DNA from: an uncultured Sinobacteraceae bacterium
GTDB lineage: Bacteria > Pseudomonadota > Gammaproteobacteria > Steroidobacterales > Steroidobacteraceae
Direction of reading: 5' to 3'
NCBI GenBank assembly: GCA_937902995.1
Contig: CALEKY010000094.1
Span: forward strand, 124,001-188,000
DNA: 64,000 bases
Both the position numbers and the translations under genes were made by a program. How positions within the stretch are numbered: position 1 is the first letter of the stretch; every line of letters begins with the position of its first letter. Positions 25,679 through 34,193 of this stretch are shown here, in pieces. The notes under the pieces are model-generated. The model was not told the DNA's origin and did not search any database. It worked only from the letters and a program-made list of their open reading frames with translations.

Positions 25679-26683
25679 TTACTTCTTCTTGGTCTTCTGC
25701 GCAGCTTCCTGCGCCGCCCGCTTTTCGGCCTCGCGTTCTGCCGCAAGAATGCCCGGCAGCGCGTAGTTGCCCTCATGACAGGCGTACTCGTAGACCTGTG
25801 CGTCCACGCGCGTGAACGGTAGCTCGCCCGTGAACGGGGCGGTGAACGTCGTCGGATCCTCGACGGTGAAACGATAGTTGATCTGATCGTCGGCGACGCG
25901 CGTGAAGCGCTCGGTCACGACCATGTTCTCTGCCGTACCTCCGCGCAAAGCCTGCTCGGGGCGCATATTCGTAGTTCGGACCACGAGCGTATCGCCTTCC
26001 CAATGGCCGACGGAGTCGCCCATCCATTTCTTGATAGAGCTCGGGACCGGCTTGCCATTGATTCGGATGATGCGCGCGTCGTGCACCATCTCGACCAGGA
26101 TCATGACGTGACCCGGCGATTGAACGATCTGGTAGTAGCTGTTGTACATCGTGGGCAGCATCGGCGGACCCGCCGACGAACCGAACGAAAGCAAGCAGCG
26201 CTCGCCGAGCGAACGCGACTCCGGACCGTCGGCGACGCCGCGCGAACGGCGCGGACGATTGCGCGCCTCCTCCGTGAGCGGCGGGATGCGGCCGTTCAGC
26301 GGATCGATGATGATCGACGTGCGGTACTCGCCGTCGATCAGCGCTGCCGTCATGCCGCGATCCGTCCAGAACAAGTTGTAGTTGCCGACGGGCGGCAAGG
26401 ACGCAACGGCCTCGATTTTCTTGTCCGGATCGCTCGGTTGAGCATCGGCTGCAACGCGCCCGCGTTCGCGCGCCTCGATCGCGTCCGCTTCCTCCTTCGT
26501 CAGCGCACGCCGGTTGCCGAATTCGGTCGGCCGCTCGAGCGGCGTGGCAGTGGCGTTCGTCCACACACCTTGGAAATCGGGCGTGCCATCCGCGAGCCGC
26601 GGCACCGTGTAAGACTCTGCAAGCCCGCAAGCGGACCACACGAGCCCCACCAAGCCCACGAAACACAGGCGACCGACTTTCAT
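25679..26683 (-). CDS. Exported protein of unknown function
   Basis: A 334-residue secreted protein. The leader MKVGRLCFVGLVGLVWSACGLA is followed by RLADGTPDFQGVWTNATATPLERP, a pattern (DGxPDFxGxWxN) seen in a large, unnamed exported family common in Acidobacteria and in steroid-degrading gammaproteobacteria. Later conserved-looking pieces are DRGMTAALIDGEYRTSIIIDP, CLLSFGSSAGPPMLPTMYNSYYQI, HWEGDTLVVRTTN and YEYACHEGNYALPGIL. The C-terminus is a Lys/Ala/Gln helix. I know no assigned function. It seems to be monocistronic. Confidence 0.75.
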   Translation of the reverse strand: MKVGRLCFVGLVGLVWSACGLAESYTVPRLADGTPDFQGVWTNATATPLERPTEFGNRRALTKEEADAIEARERGRVAADAQPSDPDKKIEAVASLPPVGNYNLFWTDRGMTAALIDGEYRTSIIIDPLNGRIPPLTEEARNRPRRSRGVADGPESRSLGERCLLSFGSSAGPPMLPTMYNSYYQIVQSPGHVMILVEMVHDARIIRINGKPVPSSIKKWMGDSVGHWEGDTLVVRTTNMRPEQALRGGTAENMVVTERFTRVADDQINYRFTVEDPTTFTAPFTGELPFTRVDAQVYEYACHEGNYALPGILAAEREAEKRAAQEAAQKTKKK

Positions 26684-26769
26684 CGCAACCCCCTACGGAG
26701 ACACTGGCTGGCCGCGAGTATCCCCCGAAGGCGCAGTTGCGTTCGCAAAGATAGGTGAATGGTTGCTTG

Positions 26770-26828
26770 AGGCGACAGGCGACAGCATGGCGCGCGAACG
26801 CGTACCACGACAGCCTGGAGCCTCCGGC
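26770..26828. repeat. Paired-heptad locus H9 (AGGCGAC words)
   Basis: Forward AGGCGAC, AGGCGAC (26770-26783), then a GC hairpin-like core (GCGCGCGAACGCG, about 26790-26803), then inverted words CGACAGC, CTGGAGC, CTCCGGC (26808-26828). It lies between the start of the exported unknown gene and the end of the MmcQ/YjbR gene. The words mix the AGGCTGT and GGCGACG vocabularies of the other loci. Confidence 0.6.
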
Positions 26829-26860
26829 CGTGCGTCATTGCTCGCAGGCGCTATGACGCA

Positions 26861-27205
26861 TTACTTGCGTCGCTTTTCTTCGAGCGCCTTCAGCGCGCTC
26901 TTCGGCGCAACCAGCCGCCAGGCGCGTTCGAGTTGTTCTTGGAAATCGTTGGGCGTCACGCCCTTCAGCAGAATCTTTGTCCAACCCTGCTCCGCCCACT
27001 GATCGACGGTGAAGGTATAAGGGTCCGCCGATAACAGCGCATGCTGATCGTCTTGCGACAGCTTCAGGATCGCGATGCGTTCCTTCGGCCACAACACCGC
27101 ATAGATGTGCTCGCCAACGCGAAAACCGGGATGGCCCCAATGATCTTGTTGAACGGTCTCCGGCAACGACATTGCCATGTGGACCACTTGGTCGTTCGTA
27201 ACCAA
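26861..27205 (-). CDS. MmcQ/YjbR family protein
   Basis: A 114-residue protein of the MmcQ/YjbR (DUF419) family, which has a double-wing DNA-binding-like fold and no agreed function. Motifs seen are MSLPETVQQDHWGHPGFRV near the start, YAVLWPKERIAILKLSQDD, GWTKILLKGV and LERAWRLVAPKSALKAL. I chose the TTG at 27205 because AAGGGAGA (27213-27220) lies 7 nt upstream on the minus strand. A downstream ATG at 27178 is the alternative. The gene stands alone. Confidence 0.82.
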   Translation of the reverse strand: MVTNDQVVHMAMSLPETVQQDHWGHPGFRVGEHIYAVLWPKERIAILKLSQDDQHALLSADPYTFTVDQWAEQGWTKILLKGVTPNDFQEQLERAWRLVAPKSALKALEEKRRK

Positions 27206-27689
27206 CGCGCAATCTCCCTTGTACAAGCGCCGATCGAGCGTGCGGCGAGCCGATGAACGAGCTGATTGTCTTGTTTCGTATGCTCGGCAGCCTCAGGATG
27301 TGCGGGGACTCTCGCTAAGGTCCTCGCGTCACTCCGGCGTAAGGCCAGTGTAGCGCAGCGCACGACCCTCCCAAGCGCGAATCAAGTCACGACTTTGCGA
27401 GGACGCAGGCGTACCCCGGCGGACTAACCTGCGGAAATCTCGTGAGGTGTCGCCGCTTTGCGCCGTTCGTAGCTCGGGAACGACCGCTCGTCGGACCGAT
27501 CGACCCGCGAACCGGCCTGCAGGCCAGTTCGAATATTTGTCAGCACCTATTTCGCCGTACCCCGGTTCGGCTATACATGCCGAGTATTCGCTCGGCCGAT
27601 CGACCGCATTCGAATTCCAGCGGCGCGGTTGAGGGTGGGCTCCGTCATACGAGCCGCCATAAAGAACAGACATCCATTCGGGGATCACG
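27206..27689. other. 484-bp spacer with no recognised gene
   Basis: This divergent spacer separates the MmcQ/YjbR gene and the PQQ dehydrogenase gene. Minus-strand and plus-strand short frames cross it, but none has a ribosome-binding site, leader or family likeness. It should hold both promoters. I see no heptad array and no strong hairpin. Confidence 0.5.
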
Positions 27690-30047
27690 ATGACCGAAGC
27701 TCGTTATCGACGCCCGCCGCGCGTGTTCGCAACGCTGATCGTTCTCGTCGCCATCGGTTTCTTGTACGGCGGCGCCAAACTCGTCGCCGTCGGCGGGAGT
27801 TGGTACTACCTCCTGTCCGGCATCGTGTTGGCGGCATGCGGCGCTCTGCTCTGGCTCCGCAAACGTTCGGGTGCGCATCTCTACGGCGCATTCCTTGCTG
27901 CGACGTTCGTCTGGGCGCTGTTCGAAGCAGGCACGGATCTGTGGGCGCTCGTGCCGCGTCTCGGCGTGCCGATATTGTTGGGCGCCTGGCTTCTGACGCC
28001 GATCGCGCGGCGCAGCTTGTTCTACCCCGATCCGCCGCCGGCGCTCTTGGCTGACCGAACCACTCGCATCATCGGCGGCGTCGCAGTCGTGGCAGTCGCG
28101 ATCGTGATCGCACTCGGCTCGTACAGCCCGGTGAGCGAATTGCCGCCGCGCTACTCGGCGCAAACGGACACCACGGCATCCGGGAACTTCGAATGGCAAC
28201 ACTACGGCGCAACCGCGCGCGGTACGCGTTACGGGGCCATCGACGAGATCACGCCGGAGAATGCAGGAAAGCTGCAGAAAATTTGGCACTACCGTACGGG
28301 ACGTTCCGGGCAGTTCAAAGCGACGCCGCTGCAGATCGGCGAGCTGCTCTACATCTGCACGGCAATGAACGTGATCCAGGCGATCGACGCCGAGACCGGC
28401 GAGAAGCGCTGGGAGTTCGACCCGCAATTGACGGTCGCGCCGGTCGGGTTCAATACGACGTGCCGCGGCGTGAGCTATTACAGCGCCCCGTCCGAGTATT
28501 CGGGCGTCTGCCCCCAACGCATCATCATGGGCACGACCGATGCGCGACTGTTCGCAGTGAACGCGCTCACCGGCGAGCGTTGCGCCGATTTCGGCGACAA
28601 CGGCGAGGTGTCGCTGCTCAAAGGCATCGGCGAAACCAAGCCGAACTATTACCTCATCACTTCGCCGCCGCTGATCGCCCGTAACTTGGTGGTCGTCGGT
28701 TCGCGCGTCGCGGACAACTTCGAGGTCGGCGAGCCTTCCGGCGTCATCCGCGCCTACGACGCCGTCACCGGACAATTCGTTTGGGCTTGGGACATGGGGC
28801 GTCCGGACATCAACACCGAGCCCGCCGAAGGCGAGGAGTACACGCGCGGCACGCCGAACGTGTGGACCATGATGAGCTACGACGACGAGCTCGGGCTCGT
28901 CTATGCGCCGACCGGCAACGCTACACCTGACTTCTTCGGTGCTCATCGCAGCGAGGCCTCCGAGAAATACTCGAGCTCGGTCGTCGCGCTCGACGTCAAT
29001 GACGGATCGGTTCGCTGGTCGTACCAAACCGTGCACCACGATATCTGGGACTACGACTTGCCGTCGCAGCCGACGCTCGTGGATTTGCCGCAAGCCGACG
29101 GCAGCATCGTGCCGGCTCTGATTCAGCCGACCAAACGCGGCGAGCTCTTCATGCTCGATCGGCGTACGGGAACGCCGATTGCCGAGGTCGTCGAGAAACC
29201 TGTCCCGCAAGGCGCGGTCGAGCACGAGTGGCTGTCGCCGACGCAGCCGTTCTCGGTCGGCATGCCGAACTTCGCGCCCGAGCTCAAAGAAGCGGACATG
29301 TGGGGCATCACACCGTTCGATCAGATGTATTGCCGCATTCAGTTCAAGAAACTGCGGTACGAGGGACATTTCACGCCGCCTTCGATCGAAGGCACGCTCG
29401 TGTTCCCCGGTAATACGGGCGGCTTCAACTGGGGCGGCGTCGCCGTGAGCGAGGACGAAAAATTGCTCGTCGCGGCGCCGCTCATCATCGGCAGCCGTCT
29501 GTCGCTCATTCCGCGCGCGCTCGTACCGAAGGATGCGCGACGTTACCTGCAGCTCGGCACGCCGTATGCTGCTTCGATCGTGCCGTTCATGTCGCCGCTC
29601 GCCGTGCCGTGCAACGAGCCGCCGTACGGCCGTCTCGCCGTCATCGATCTGCAGACTCGCGAAATCGTCTGGAATCGCCGCCTCGGAACGGCGAACGAAA
29701 GCGGGCCGCTCGGCATGAAGATCGGCATTCCGCTGCCGATGGGCGTGCCGCTCGCGGCGGGACCGATCGTGACCAAGGGCGGCGTGATTTTCGTCGGCGG
29801 CACGATGGACCGCTATTTCCGCGCCTTCGACTTGAAGACCGGTAAGGAACTGTGGAAAGACAAGTTGCCGGGCGCATCGCAGGCAACGCCGATGACGTAC
29901 GTAGCGCCGAAATCGAAGCGTCAGATCGTCGTGATCGCCGTGCCTGCCGCGCAACGCTTCGGCATGGACGACGGCAAAGCAGCTGCGCCGCTCGATCCGG
30001 AAGGCGGACATCTCATCGCATACGCATTGCCGCGCGAATCGGAGTAA
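27690..30047 (+). CDS. Membrane-bound PQQ-dependent dehydrogenase (glucose/quinate type)
   Basis: A 785-residue quinoprotein, about the length of E. coli Gcd (796). The N-terminal 140 residues form about five transmembrane helices (VFATLIVLVAIGFLYGG onward, ending IGGVAVVAVAIVIALGSYS). The periplasmic eight-bladed propeller follows with NFEWQHYGATARGTRYGAIDEITPENAGKL as separate strands, NTTCRGVSYY, the signature HHDIWDYDLPSQPTLVDL, and GGTMDRYFRAFDLKTGKELW. It oxidises a polyol or aldose in the periplasm and passes electrons to ubiquinone. No PQQ biosynthesis gene is in the window, so the cofactor must come from elsewhere. The substrate cannot be chosen from sequence. Confidence 0.92.
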   Translation: MTEARYRRPPRVFATLIVLVAIGFLYGGAKLVAVGGSWYYLLSGIVLAACGALLWLRKRSGAHLYGAFLAATFVWALFEAGTDLWALVPRLGVPILLGAWLLTPIARRSLFYPDPPPALLADRTTRIIGGVAVVAVAIVIALGSYSPVSELPPRYSAQTDTTASGNFEWQHYGATARGTRYGAIDEITPENAGKLQKIWHYRTGRSGQFKATPLQIGELLYICTAMNVIQAIDAETGEKRWEFDPQLTVAPVGFNTTCRGVSYYSAPSEYSGVCPQRIIMGTTDARLFAVNALTGERCADFGDNGEVSLLKGIGETKPNYYLITSPPLIARNLVVVGSRVADNFEVGEPSGVIRAYDAVTGQFVWAWDMGRPDINTEPAEGEEYTRGTPNVWTMMSYDDELGLVYAPTGNATPDFFGAHRSEASEKYSSSVVALDVNDGSVRWSYQTVHHDIWDYDLPSQPTLVDLPQADGSIVPALIQPTKRGELFMLDRRTGTPIAEVVEKPVPQGAVEHEWLSPTQPFSVGMPNFAPELKEADMWGITPFDQMYCRIQFKKLRYEGHFTPPSIEGTLVFPGNTGGFNWGGVAVSEDEKLLVAAPLIIGSRLSLIPRALVPKDARRYLQLGTPYAASIVPFMSPLAVPCNEPPYGRLAVIDLQTREIVWNRRLGTANESGPLGMKIGIPLPMGVPLAAGPIVTKGGVIFVGGTMDRYFRAFDLKTGKELWKDKLPGASQATPMTYVAPKSKRQIVVIAVPAAQRFGMDDGKAAAPLDPEGGHLIAYALPRESE

Positions 30048-30074
30048 ACGCCCGACCCGCGCTGTCGCTCGACG

Positions 30075-31013
30075 TCAGCGCGCGGCTTGCTTGCGCTTCT
30101 CTTGCGGAATGCCGAGGTGCGAATCGTTGCGCTGCTTGGCGAGCAGCACTTGCCGATGGCGTTCCGCGAGCCGCCGCTTCTCCTCTTCCGAGCGCTGCGC
30201 ATAGCACTTCGGACAACTGACGCCGGGCTCGTAGTACGGCGAGGCTTTGTCGGCCTCGCCGATGGGCATCCGACACGAGCGGCAAAGCTCGTAATGGCCG
30301 AGACGCAAACCGTGGCCGATCGCGACACGCTCGTCGAATACGAAGCATTCGCCCTGCCAACGGCTCTCGTGCTCGGGAATCGTCTCGAGGTACTTGAGGA
30401 TGCCGCCTTGCAGGTGATAGACCTCCTCGAATCCGAGCATGCGTAAGTACGCTGTCGATTTCTCGCACCGAATACCGCCGGTGCAGAACATCGCCACCTT
30501 CGGCTTCGCGCGCAGCTCCGGTGCACGCGCGATCCATTGCGGCAGCTCGCTGAAGCTGCGAGTGCGCGGATTGACGGCACCGGCAAACGTGCCGAGCGCC
30601 ACTTCGTAGTCGTTGCGCACGTCGACGAGCACGACATCCGGATCGTCGATGAGCGCATTCCAGTCCTCCGGCTTGACGTACGTTCCGACGACGCGCGTGG
30701 GATCGACGCCCGGCACGCCGAGCGTCACGATCTCCCGCTTCAATCGCACTTTCATCCGCAAGAACGGCATCTCTTTCGCACCGGACTCTTTGTGCTCGAG
30801 ATCCGCCAAACGCGGATCGCGACGCAAAAAGCTCAATACTTCGCGCACCCGCTCGGGCAGGCCGGCGATCGTGCCGTTGATCCCCTCTTCCGCGAGCAGG
30901 ATCGTGCCTTTGACGCCGCTCTGCTCGCAGATCTCGACGAGCGGCGCACGCAGGTCCTTGTAGTCCGGAAGCCGGACGAATTTGTAGAAAGCAGCAGCAA
31001 TGAAGGCAGACAT
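30075..31013 (-). CDS. trhO: tRNA uridine-34 hydroxylase (rhodanese-related)
   Basis: TrhO (YceA family) makes 5-hydroxyuridine at tRNA position 34. The 312-residue protein has the N-terminal acylphosphatase-like domain (FYKFVRLPDYKDLRAPL, AEEGINGTIAG). A rhodanese domain follows (VVLVDVRNDYEVALGTFAGAVNP) with the active cysteine loop MFCTGGIRCEKSTAYL. A C-terminal zinc-binding part has CRSCRMPI and GVSCPKCYAQRSEEEKRR. The ATG at 31013 gives the normal MSAFIAAAFYKF start; the 48 in-frame residues before it are not family-like. It converges on the PQQ dehydrogenase gene. Confidence 0.95.
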   Translation of the reverse strand: MSAFIAAAFYKFVRLPDYKDLRAPLVEICEQSGVKGTILLAEEGINGTIAGLPERVREVLSFLRRDPRLADLEHKESGAKEMPFLRMKVRLKREIVTLGVPGVDPTRVVGTYVKPEDWNALIDDPDVVLVDVRNDYEVALGTFAGAVNPRTRSFSELPQWIARAPELRAKPKVAMFCTGGIRCEKSTAYLRMLGFEEVYHLQGGILKYLETIPEHESRWQGECFVFDERVAIGHGLRLGHYELCRSCRMPIGEADKASPYYEPGVSCPKCYAQRSEEEKRRLAERHRQVLLAKQRNDSHLGIPQEKRKQAAR

Positions 31014-31343
31014 CGGAAACAGCTCGGTAGCGCGGACGCGAAGGGTAACAAACCTGCCGTCGTCTCGCGCCGGCCGATGCCCTAGACTCGGTTTTCGACT
31101 GATCGCGCATCCTGGCAGGTCACCCGAACCGGATCGTGGAATGTGGATAAAGCTCAACCCGGGTTGCCCGAGCGACTGCCGTTCTGTTTAACTCGCGACG
31201 CGCCGCATCGAACCGCTCCGGCAAATCGACCGACGACACGATAGAGCGCTCGGCGCGCATCGGTTTTGTATAAGACACGTAGAGCGTCGGGATGAAGGGG
31301 CCGCACTCCCCGGATCTCGCGCTCGATCTTCACGGGGAATCGC
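31014..31343. other. 330-bp divergent spacer between trhO and the MFS gene
   Basis: It holds the promoters of both genes. A TATAAG box at 31269-31274 is a possible -10 for the MFS gene, but I cannot pair it with a clear -35. GGGGAA at 31333-31338 is the likely ribosome-binding site of the MFS gene. No gene or repeat array is visible. Confidence 0.4.
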
Positions 31344-32699
31344 ATGTCAACGACCGTCGAACAAGCCGGCACCTCGAAGGCGGGCGATAAGACGTTTCAC
31401 GCAAGCAACGCCTATCGCTGGTATGTGGTGTGGCTGCTGTTCGTCGTCTATGTCTTCAATTTCGTCGATCGGCAGATTCTGCAAATCCTCATCGAGCCGA
31501 TCCGCAAGGAATTCAGTTTCACGGATACCCAGCTCGGCCTGCTGAGCGGGCTTGCCTTTGCCGTTCTGTATTCGGTGCTCGGCATTCCGATCGCGCGCTA
31601 CGCCGACCGCGCCAATCGCGTCAACATCATCTCGATCGCGCTGTTCGTGTGGAGCCTCTTCACCGTTCTGACCGGACGTGCGCAGAACTTCGTGCAGCTT
31701 TTCTTCGCACGCGTGGCCGTCGGCATCGGCGAAGCGGGTTGCTCGCCGCCGGCATATTCGATCATCGGCGATTATTTCGAGAAGGCTCGCCGCACGACCG
31801 CGATTTCCATCTATTCCATGGGCATCTACGGCGGCGTGTTCGTCGGCTACATCACCGGCGCACAGATTGCCGAGCGTTTCGGCTGGCGCACGGCGTTCTA
31901 TGTGGTCGGCATTCCCGGCATCGTGCTCGCGCTCATCCTGAAGTTGACGCTGCGCGAGCCGCCGCGCGGCTATGCCGAAGGCGTCGTGACTTCGACGACT
32001 CCACCGCCGTTCATGGAAGTGCTCGGCAGGCTGTTCACGAAAGCGACGTTCTGGCATTTGTCGCTCGCGACGGCGCTGCATGCTTTCGTGGGATACGGCG
32101 TCAACGGGTTCCATCCCTCTTATCTGATCCGTACCCACGGCTTGTCGGTCGGCGATGCGGGCACGGTGCTTGCCGTCGTTTCCGCAGTATCTGGCGTCGG
32201 CGGCACGTGGTTCGGCGGATGGTTGGCCGACAAGCTGACGCTGTGGCGCAGCGATGTGCGCTGGCAATTGTGGACGCCTGGCTTCGCGACGCTGCTGAAC
32301 GTACCGGCAGCCATCCTTGCCTATACGCTCGGCGACAAGAATCTGGTCATTGCGACCATGTTCGTCAGCCTCGTGTTCGGCGTGATGTACCTCGGTCCGA
32401 GCTACGCGACGATGCAGCGCTTGGTCGACGTGCGCGAACGCGCGCTCGGCTCTGCCGTGCTGCTGCTCATCGTGAACTTGATCGGCCTCGGCCTCGGCCC
32501 GACGCTCGTCGGCGTCGTCAGCGACATCTTCTACAACAATTTCCTGGACGACGGCGTTGCCGAAGCGTTCGCGAAAGCGGAAGGTTTGCGCTGGGCCCTG
32601 ATCGTGATGGTGTGCATCAACGTGTGGTCGTTCATCCACTACATGATCGCCGCCAAGACGCTCGTGCGCGATTCGGTGGGGGATGAGCCGCATAAGTAG
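31344..32699 (+). CDS. MFS transporter, Spinster-like branch
   Basis: A 451-residue major-facilitator protein with about twelve transmembrane helices. The N-terminus YRWYVVWLLFVVYVFNFVDRQILQIL, the loop GLLSGLAFAVLYSVLGIPIARYADRANR, and GIGEAGCSPPAYSIIGDYFEKARR are typical of the bacterial Spinster-like family. Transported substrates of this family are uncertain; lipids and aromatic acids have been proposed. The gene is monocistronic. It ends with a TAG that overlaps the first heptad of locus H10. Confidence 0.9.
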   Translation: MSTTVEQAGTSKAGDKTFHASNAYRWYVVWLLFVVYVFNFVDRQILQILIEPIRKEFSFTDTQLGLLSGLAFAVLYSVLGIPIARYADRANRVNIISIALFVWSLFTVLTGRAQNFVQLFFARVAVGIGEAGCSPPAYSIIGDYFEKARRTTAISIYSMGIYGGVFVGYITGAQIAERFGWRTAFYVVGIPGIVLALILKLTLREPPRGYAEGVVTSTTPPPFMEVLGRLFTKATFWHLSLATALHAFVGYGVNGFHPSYLIRTHGLSVGDAGTVLAVVSAVSGVGGTWFGGWLADKLTLWRSDVRWQLWTPGFATLLNVPAAILAYTLGDKNLVIATMFVSLVFGVMYLGPSYATMQRLVDVRERALGSAVLLLIVNLIGLGLGPTLVGVVSDIFYNNFLDDGVAEAFAKAEGLRWALIVMVCINVWSFIHYMIAAKTLVRDSVGDEPHK

Positions 32700-32897
32700 G
32701 GCCCTGGGCGCAGGGCTCTGGTCAGAAGCGAGCGACGCGCGGTTCGCACTAGCCTTCGTTGCGACGCGAGCGCTCTGGGCGTAATGCAGACGCACCAACG
32801 CCGCGGTTTCAAGAGGAATAGAGAGGAATAGAAGAGCGCTTGCGTTTCGCCGTAGTCGTAACCTGTTGCCCTTCTAGCCCGCGCCCAGCGCCTGCTC
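32699..32897. repeat. Paired-heptad locus H10 (GGGCNCT words)
   Basis: The forward array at 32699-32721 reads GGGCCCT, GGGCGCA, GGGCTCT, starting on the last base of the MFS stop. The inverted array at 32868-32897 reads CTTCTAG, CCCGCGC, CCAGCGC, CTGCTCT, running into the stop of the DUF167 gene (TAG, 32897-32899 on the minus strand). Between them lies a tandem AGAGGAATAG duplication (about 32811-32830). The gene ends are convergent. Confidence 0.7.
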
Positions 32898-33166
32898 TAC
32901 TTTTCCGCTCGCAGCCTCTCCAATACTGCATCCGCATCCGTTCCTGGCACTTCGAGCAGCTTTCTGCGGCTCGACTCGCCTGCAACGATGCGAACCTCCG
33001 ACTTCGGAACGCCGAGACACTCGGCAACGAATTTCACGAGCTCTGCATTGGCCGCGCCATCGACTGGCGGCGCGGCAAGACGAATCTTCAATCGTCCATC
33101 GTGCATTCCCGCGACCGCCGTCTTGCTTGCGCGGGGCTGGACGTAGACTTCGAGACGAACGCTCAT
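32897..33166 (-). CDS. yggU: DUF167/YggU family small protein
   Basis: An 89-residue YggU-like protein, the usual size. The start [46 protein letters not shown] carries the family signature P-x-A-x-x-x-x-x-G and the PPVDGxAN block, followed by [23 protein letters not shown]. The family fold is known but no function is settled. It ends with Glu-Lys-stop directly at the inverted heptads of H10. Confidence 0.9.
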   Translation of the reverse strand: MSVRLEVYVQPRASKTAVAGMHDGRLKIRLAAPPVDGAANAELVKFVAECLGVPKSEVRIVAGESSRRKLLEVPGTDADAVLERLRAEK

Positions 33167-33186
33167 CTCTGGGAGTTATAGTCGAT

Positions 33187-33344
33187 ACTTGACAATTGAT
33201 AGCGAGGCAGCGCGGCAGATCACGGCGAGTTGCCGACATCCAAGCAAGACCTACGACATCGCGCACTACGTTTATCAACTGTCAACTATCCACCATCAAC
33301 GATCAACTGAGTCATTGCTTCTTCGCTATCAACTGTCAACTACC
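33187..33344. repeat. Paired-heptad locus H11 (TGTCAAC words)
   Basis: Forward TTGACAA, TTGATAG (33189-33202). The inverted array at 33273-33314 reads TATCAAC, TGTCAAC, TATCCAC, CATCAAC, GATCAAC, TGAGTCA. A second block at 33327-33340 reads TATCAAC, TGTCAAC. The NAD(P)H dehydrogenase stop (TGA on the minus strand, 33336-33338) lies inside the second block. The words are AT-rich, unlike the surrounding genome. Confidence 0.75.
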
Positions 33345-33926
33345 AGAGCGTCCCAGCGCCCTAACCTTCTCCATCCACTTCTTCCGCTCTTCCGGCGACA
33401 TGGTTTCGGCGCGGCCGATCAAGGTCGTGTGCACGCTGCGAAAGCCGCTCGTCGATAGGACGACGCGTTGCGGGCTGCGCGCGGCGCCGACACCGTAGTA
33501 CCACCAATAGGCAAGTTTCGACATTCCCATCGTGACGATGATGCGCGCGGTCTTGCCTTCCCAGAATCGCACGGGCCAACGGCCGAGCTGATTCGTGCTG
33601 AATGCGAATCCTGGGCGGACGAGCTGTTCGAACAGCCCCTTCAATGCGGCCGGCATGGAACCGAGCCAAAGCGGATGCAGGATCGTCACGTGCTGCGCCC
33701 AATCCATCGCATCGATGCATTCGCGCAAGTGTTCCGGCGGATCGCCCCGATAGTCATCTTTGCTCCGCAACAGTGGCACGTCCAAATCCGCCAAGCGCTT
33801 GCGAAGCACCTGATGACCGGCCGATACCGCACCTTCTTCGTAAGCCTCGGCAAGACCGTGGACGAAGCGCTCGCGCGCACCATCGGGATGGCCGTCGAGT
33901 ATGAAAATTCGCCGTGGCTCGCTCAT
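33336..33926 (-). CDS. NAD(P)H dehydrogenase (quinone), flavodoxin-fold
   Basis: A 196-residue NQO1/KefF-type FMN enzyme that reduces quinones or nitro compounds using NAD(P)H. It begins RRIFILDGHPDGARERFVHGLAEAYEEGA, the flavin-phosphate loop. Later blocks are WAQHVTILHPLWLGSMPAALKGLFEQLVRPGFAF, characteristic of this family, and WEGKTARIIVTMGMS. The start at 33926 gives MSEPRR; the open frame upstream is atypical. The C-terminus (GRSGS) runs into heptad locus H11, which supplies the stop. Confidence 0.88.
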   Translation of the reverse strand: MSEPRRIFILDGHPDGARERFVHGLAEAYEEGAVSAGHQVLRKRLADLDVPLLRSKDDYRGDPPEHLRECIDAMDWAQHVTILHPLWLGSMPAALKGLFEQLVRPGFAFSTNQLGRWPVRFWEGKTARIIVTMGMSKLAYWWYYGVGAARSPQRVVLSTSGFRSVHTTLIGRAETMSPEERKKWMEKVRALGRSGS

Positions 33927-34193
33927 GACTGAGGTATTGCCGACCCGCTGATTCTCACGCGCTGCGCGACGCGCTGCCGTTCGGGAGAAACTGCTCGCGC
34001 GCGATCGTCTTTCTCCGAAACCCATGCCCAGGGCTCTTGCGTGTAGATGATACTCCTGCGTCTTCCGCAACGCCCTAAGTGCATCCGACGAGATGACCGG
34101 CACGGCACGCGTGCGATTCGATGGGAGGCACACGCAACCAGCGAATCGCATTCTGCGTTGGGATGGAACTTCGGCACTCTCGAGGCGCAAGCA

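Noticed and set aside
27645..30011. A 788-residue minus-strand open frame opposite the PQQ dehydrogenase
   Set aside because: It mirrors a clear quinoprotein gene, has His/Arg/Asp-rich composition and no domain or leader.
33273..33340. TATCAAC/TGTCAAC repeats considered as a CRISPR array
   Set aside because: The unit is 7 bp with no spacers of constant length, and no cas genes are present. It fits the heptad arrays instead.
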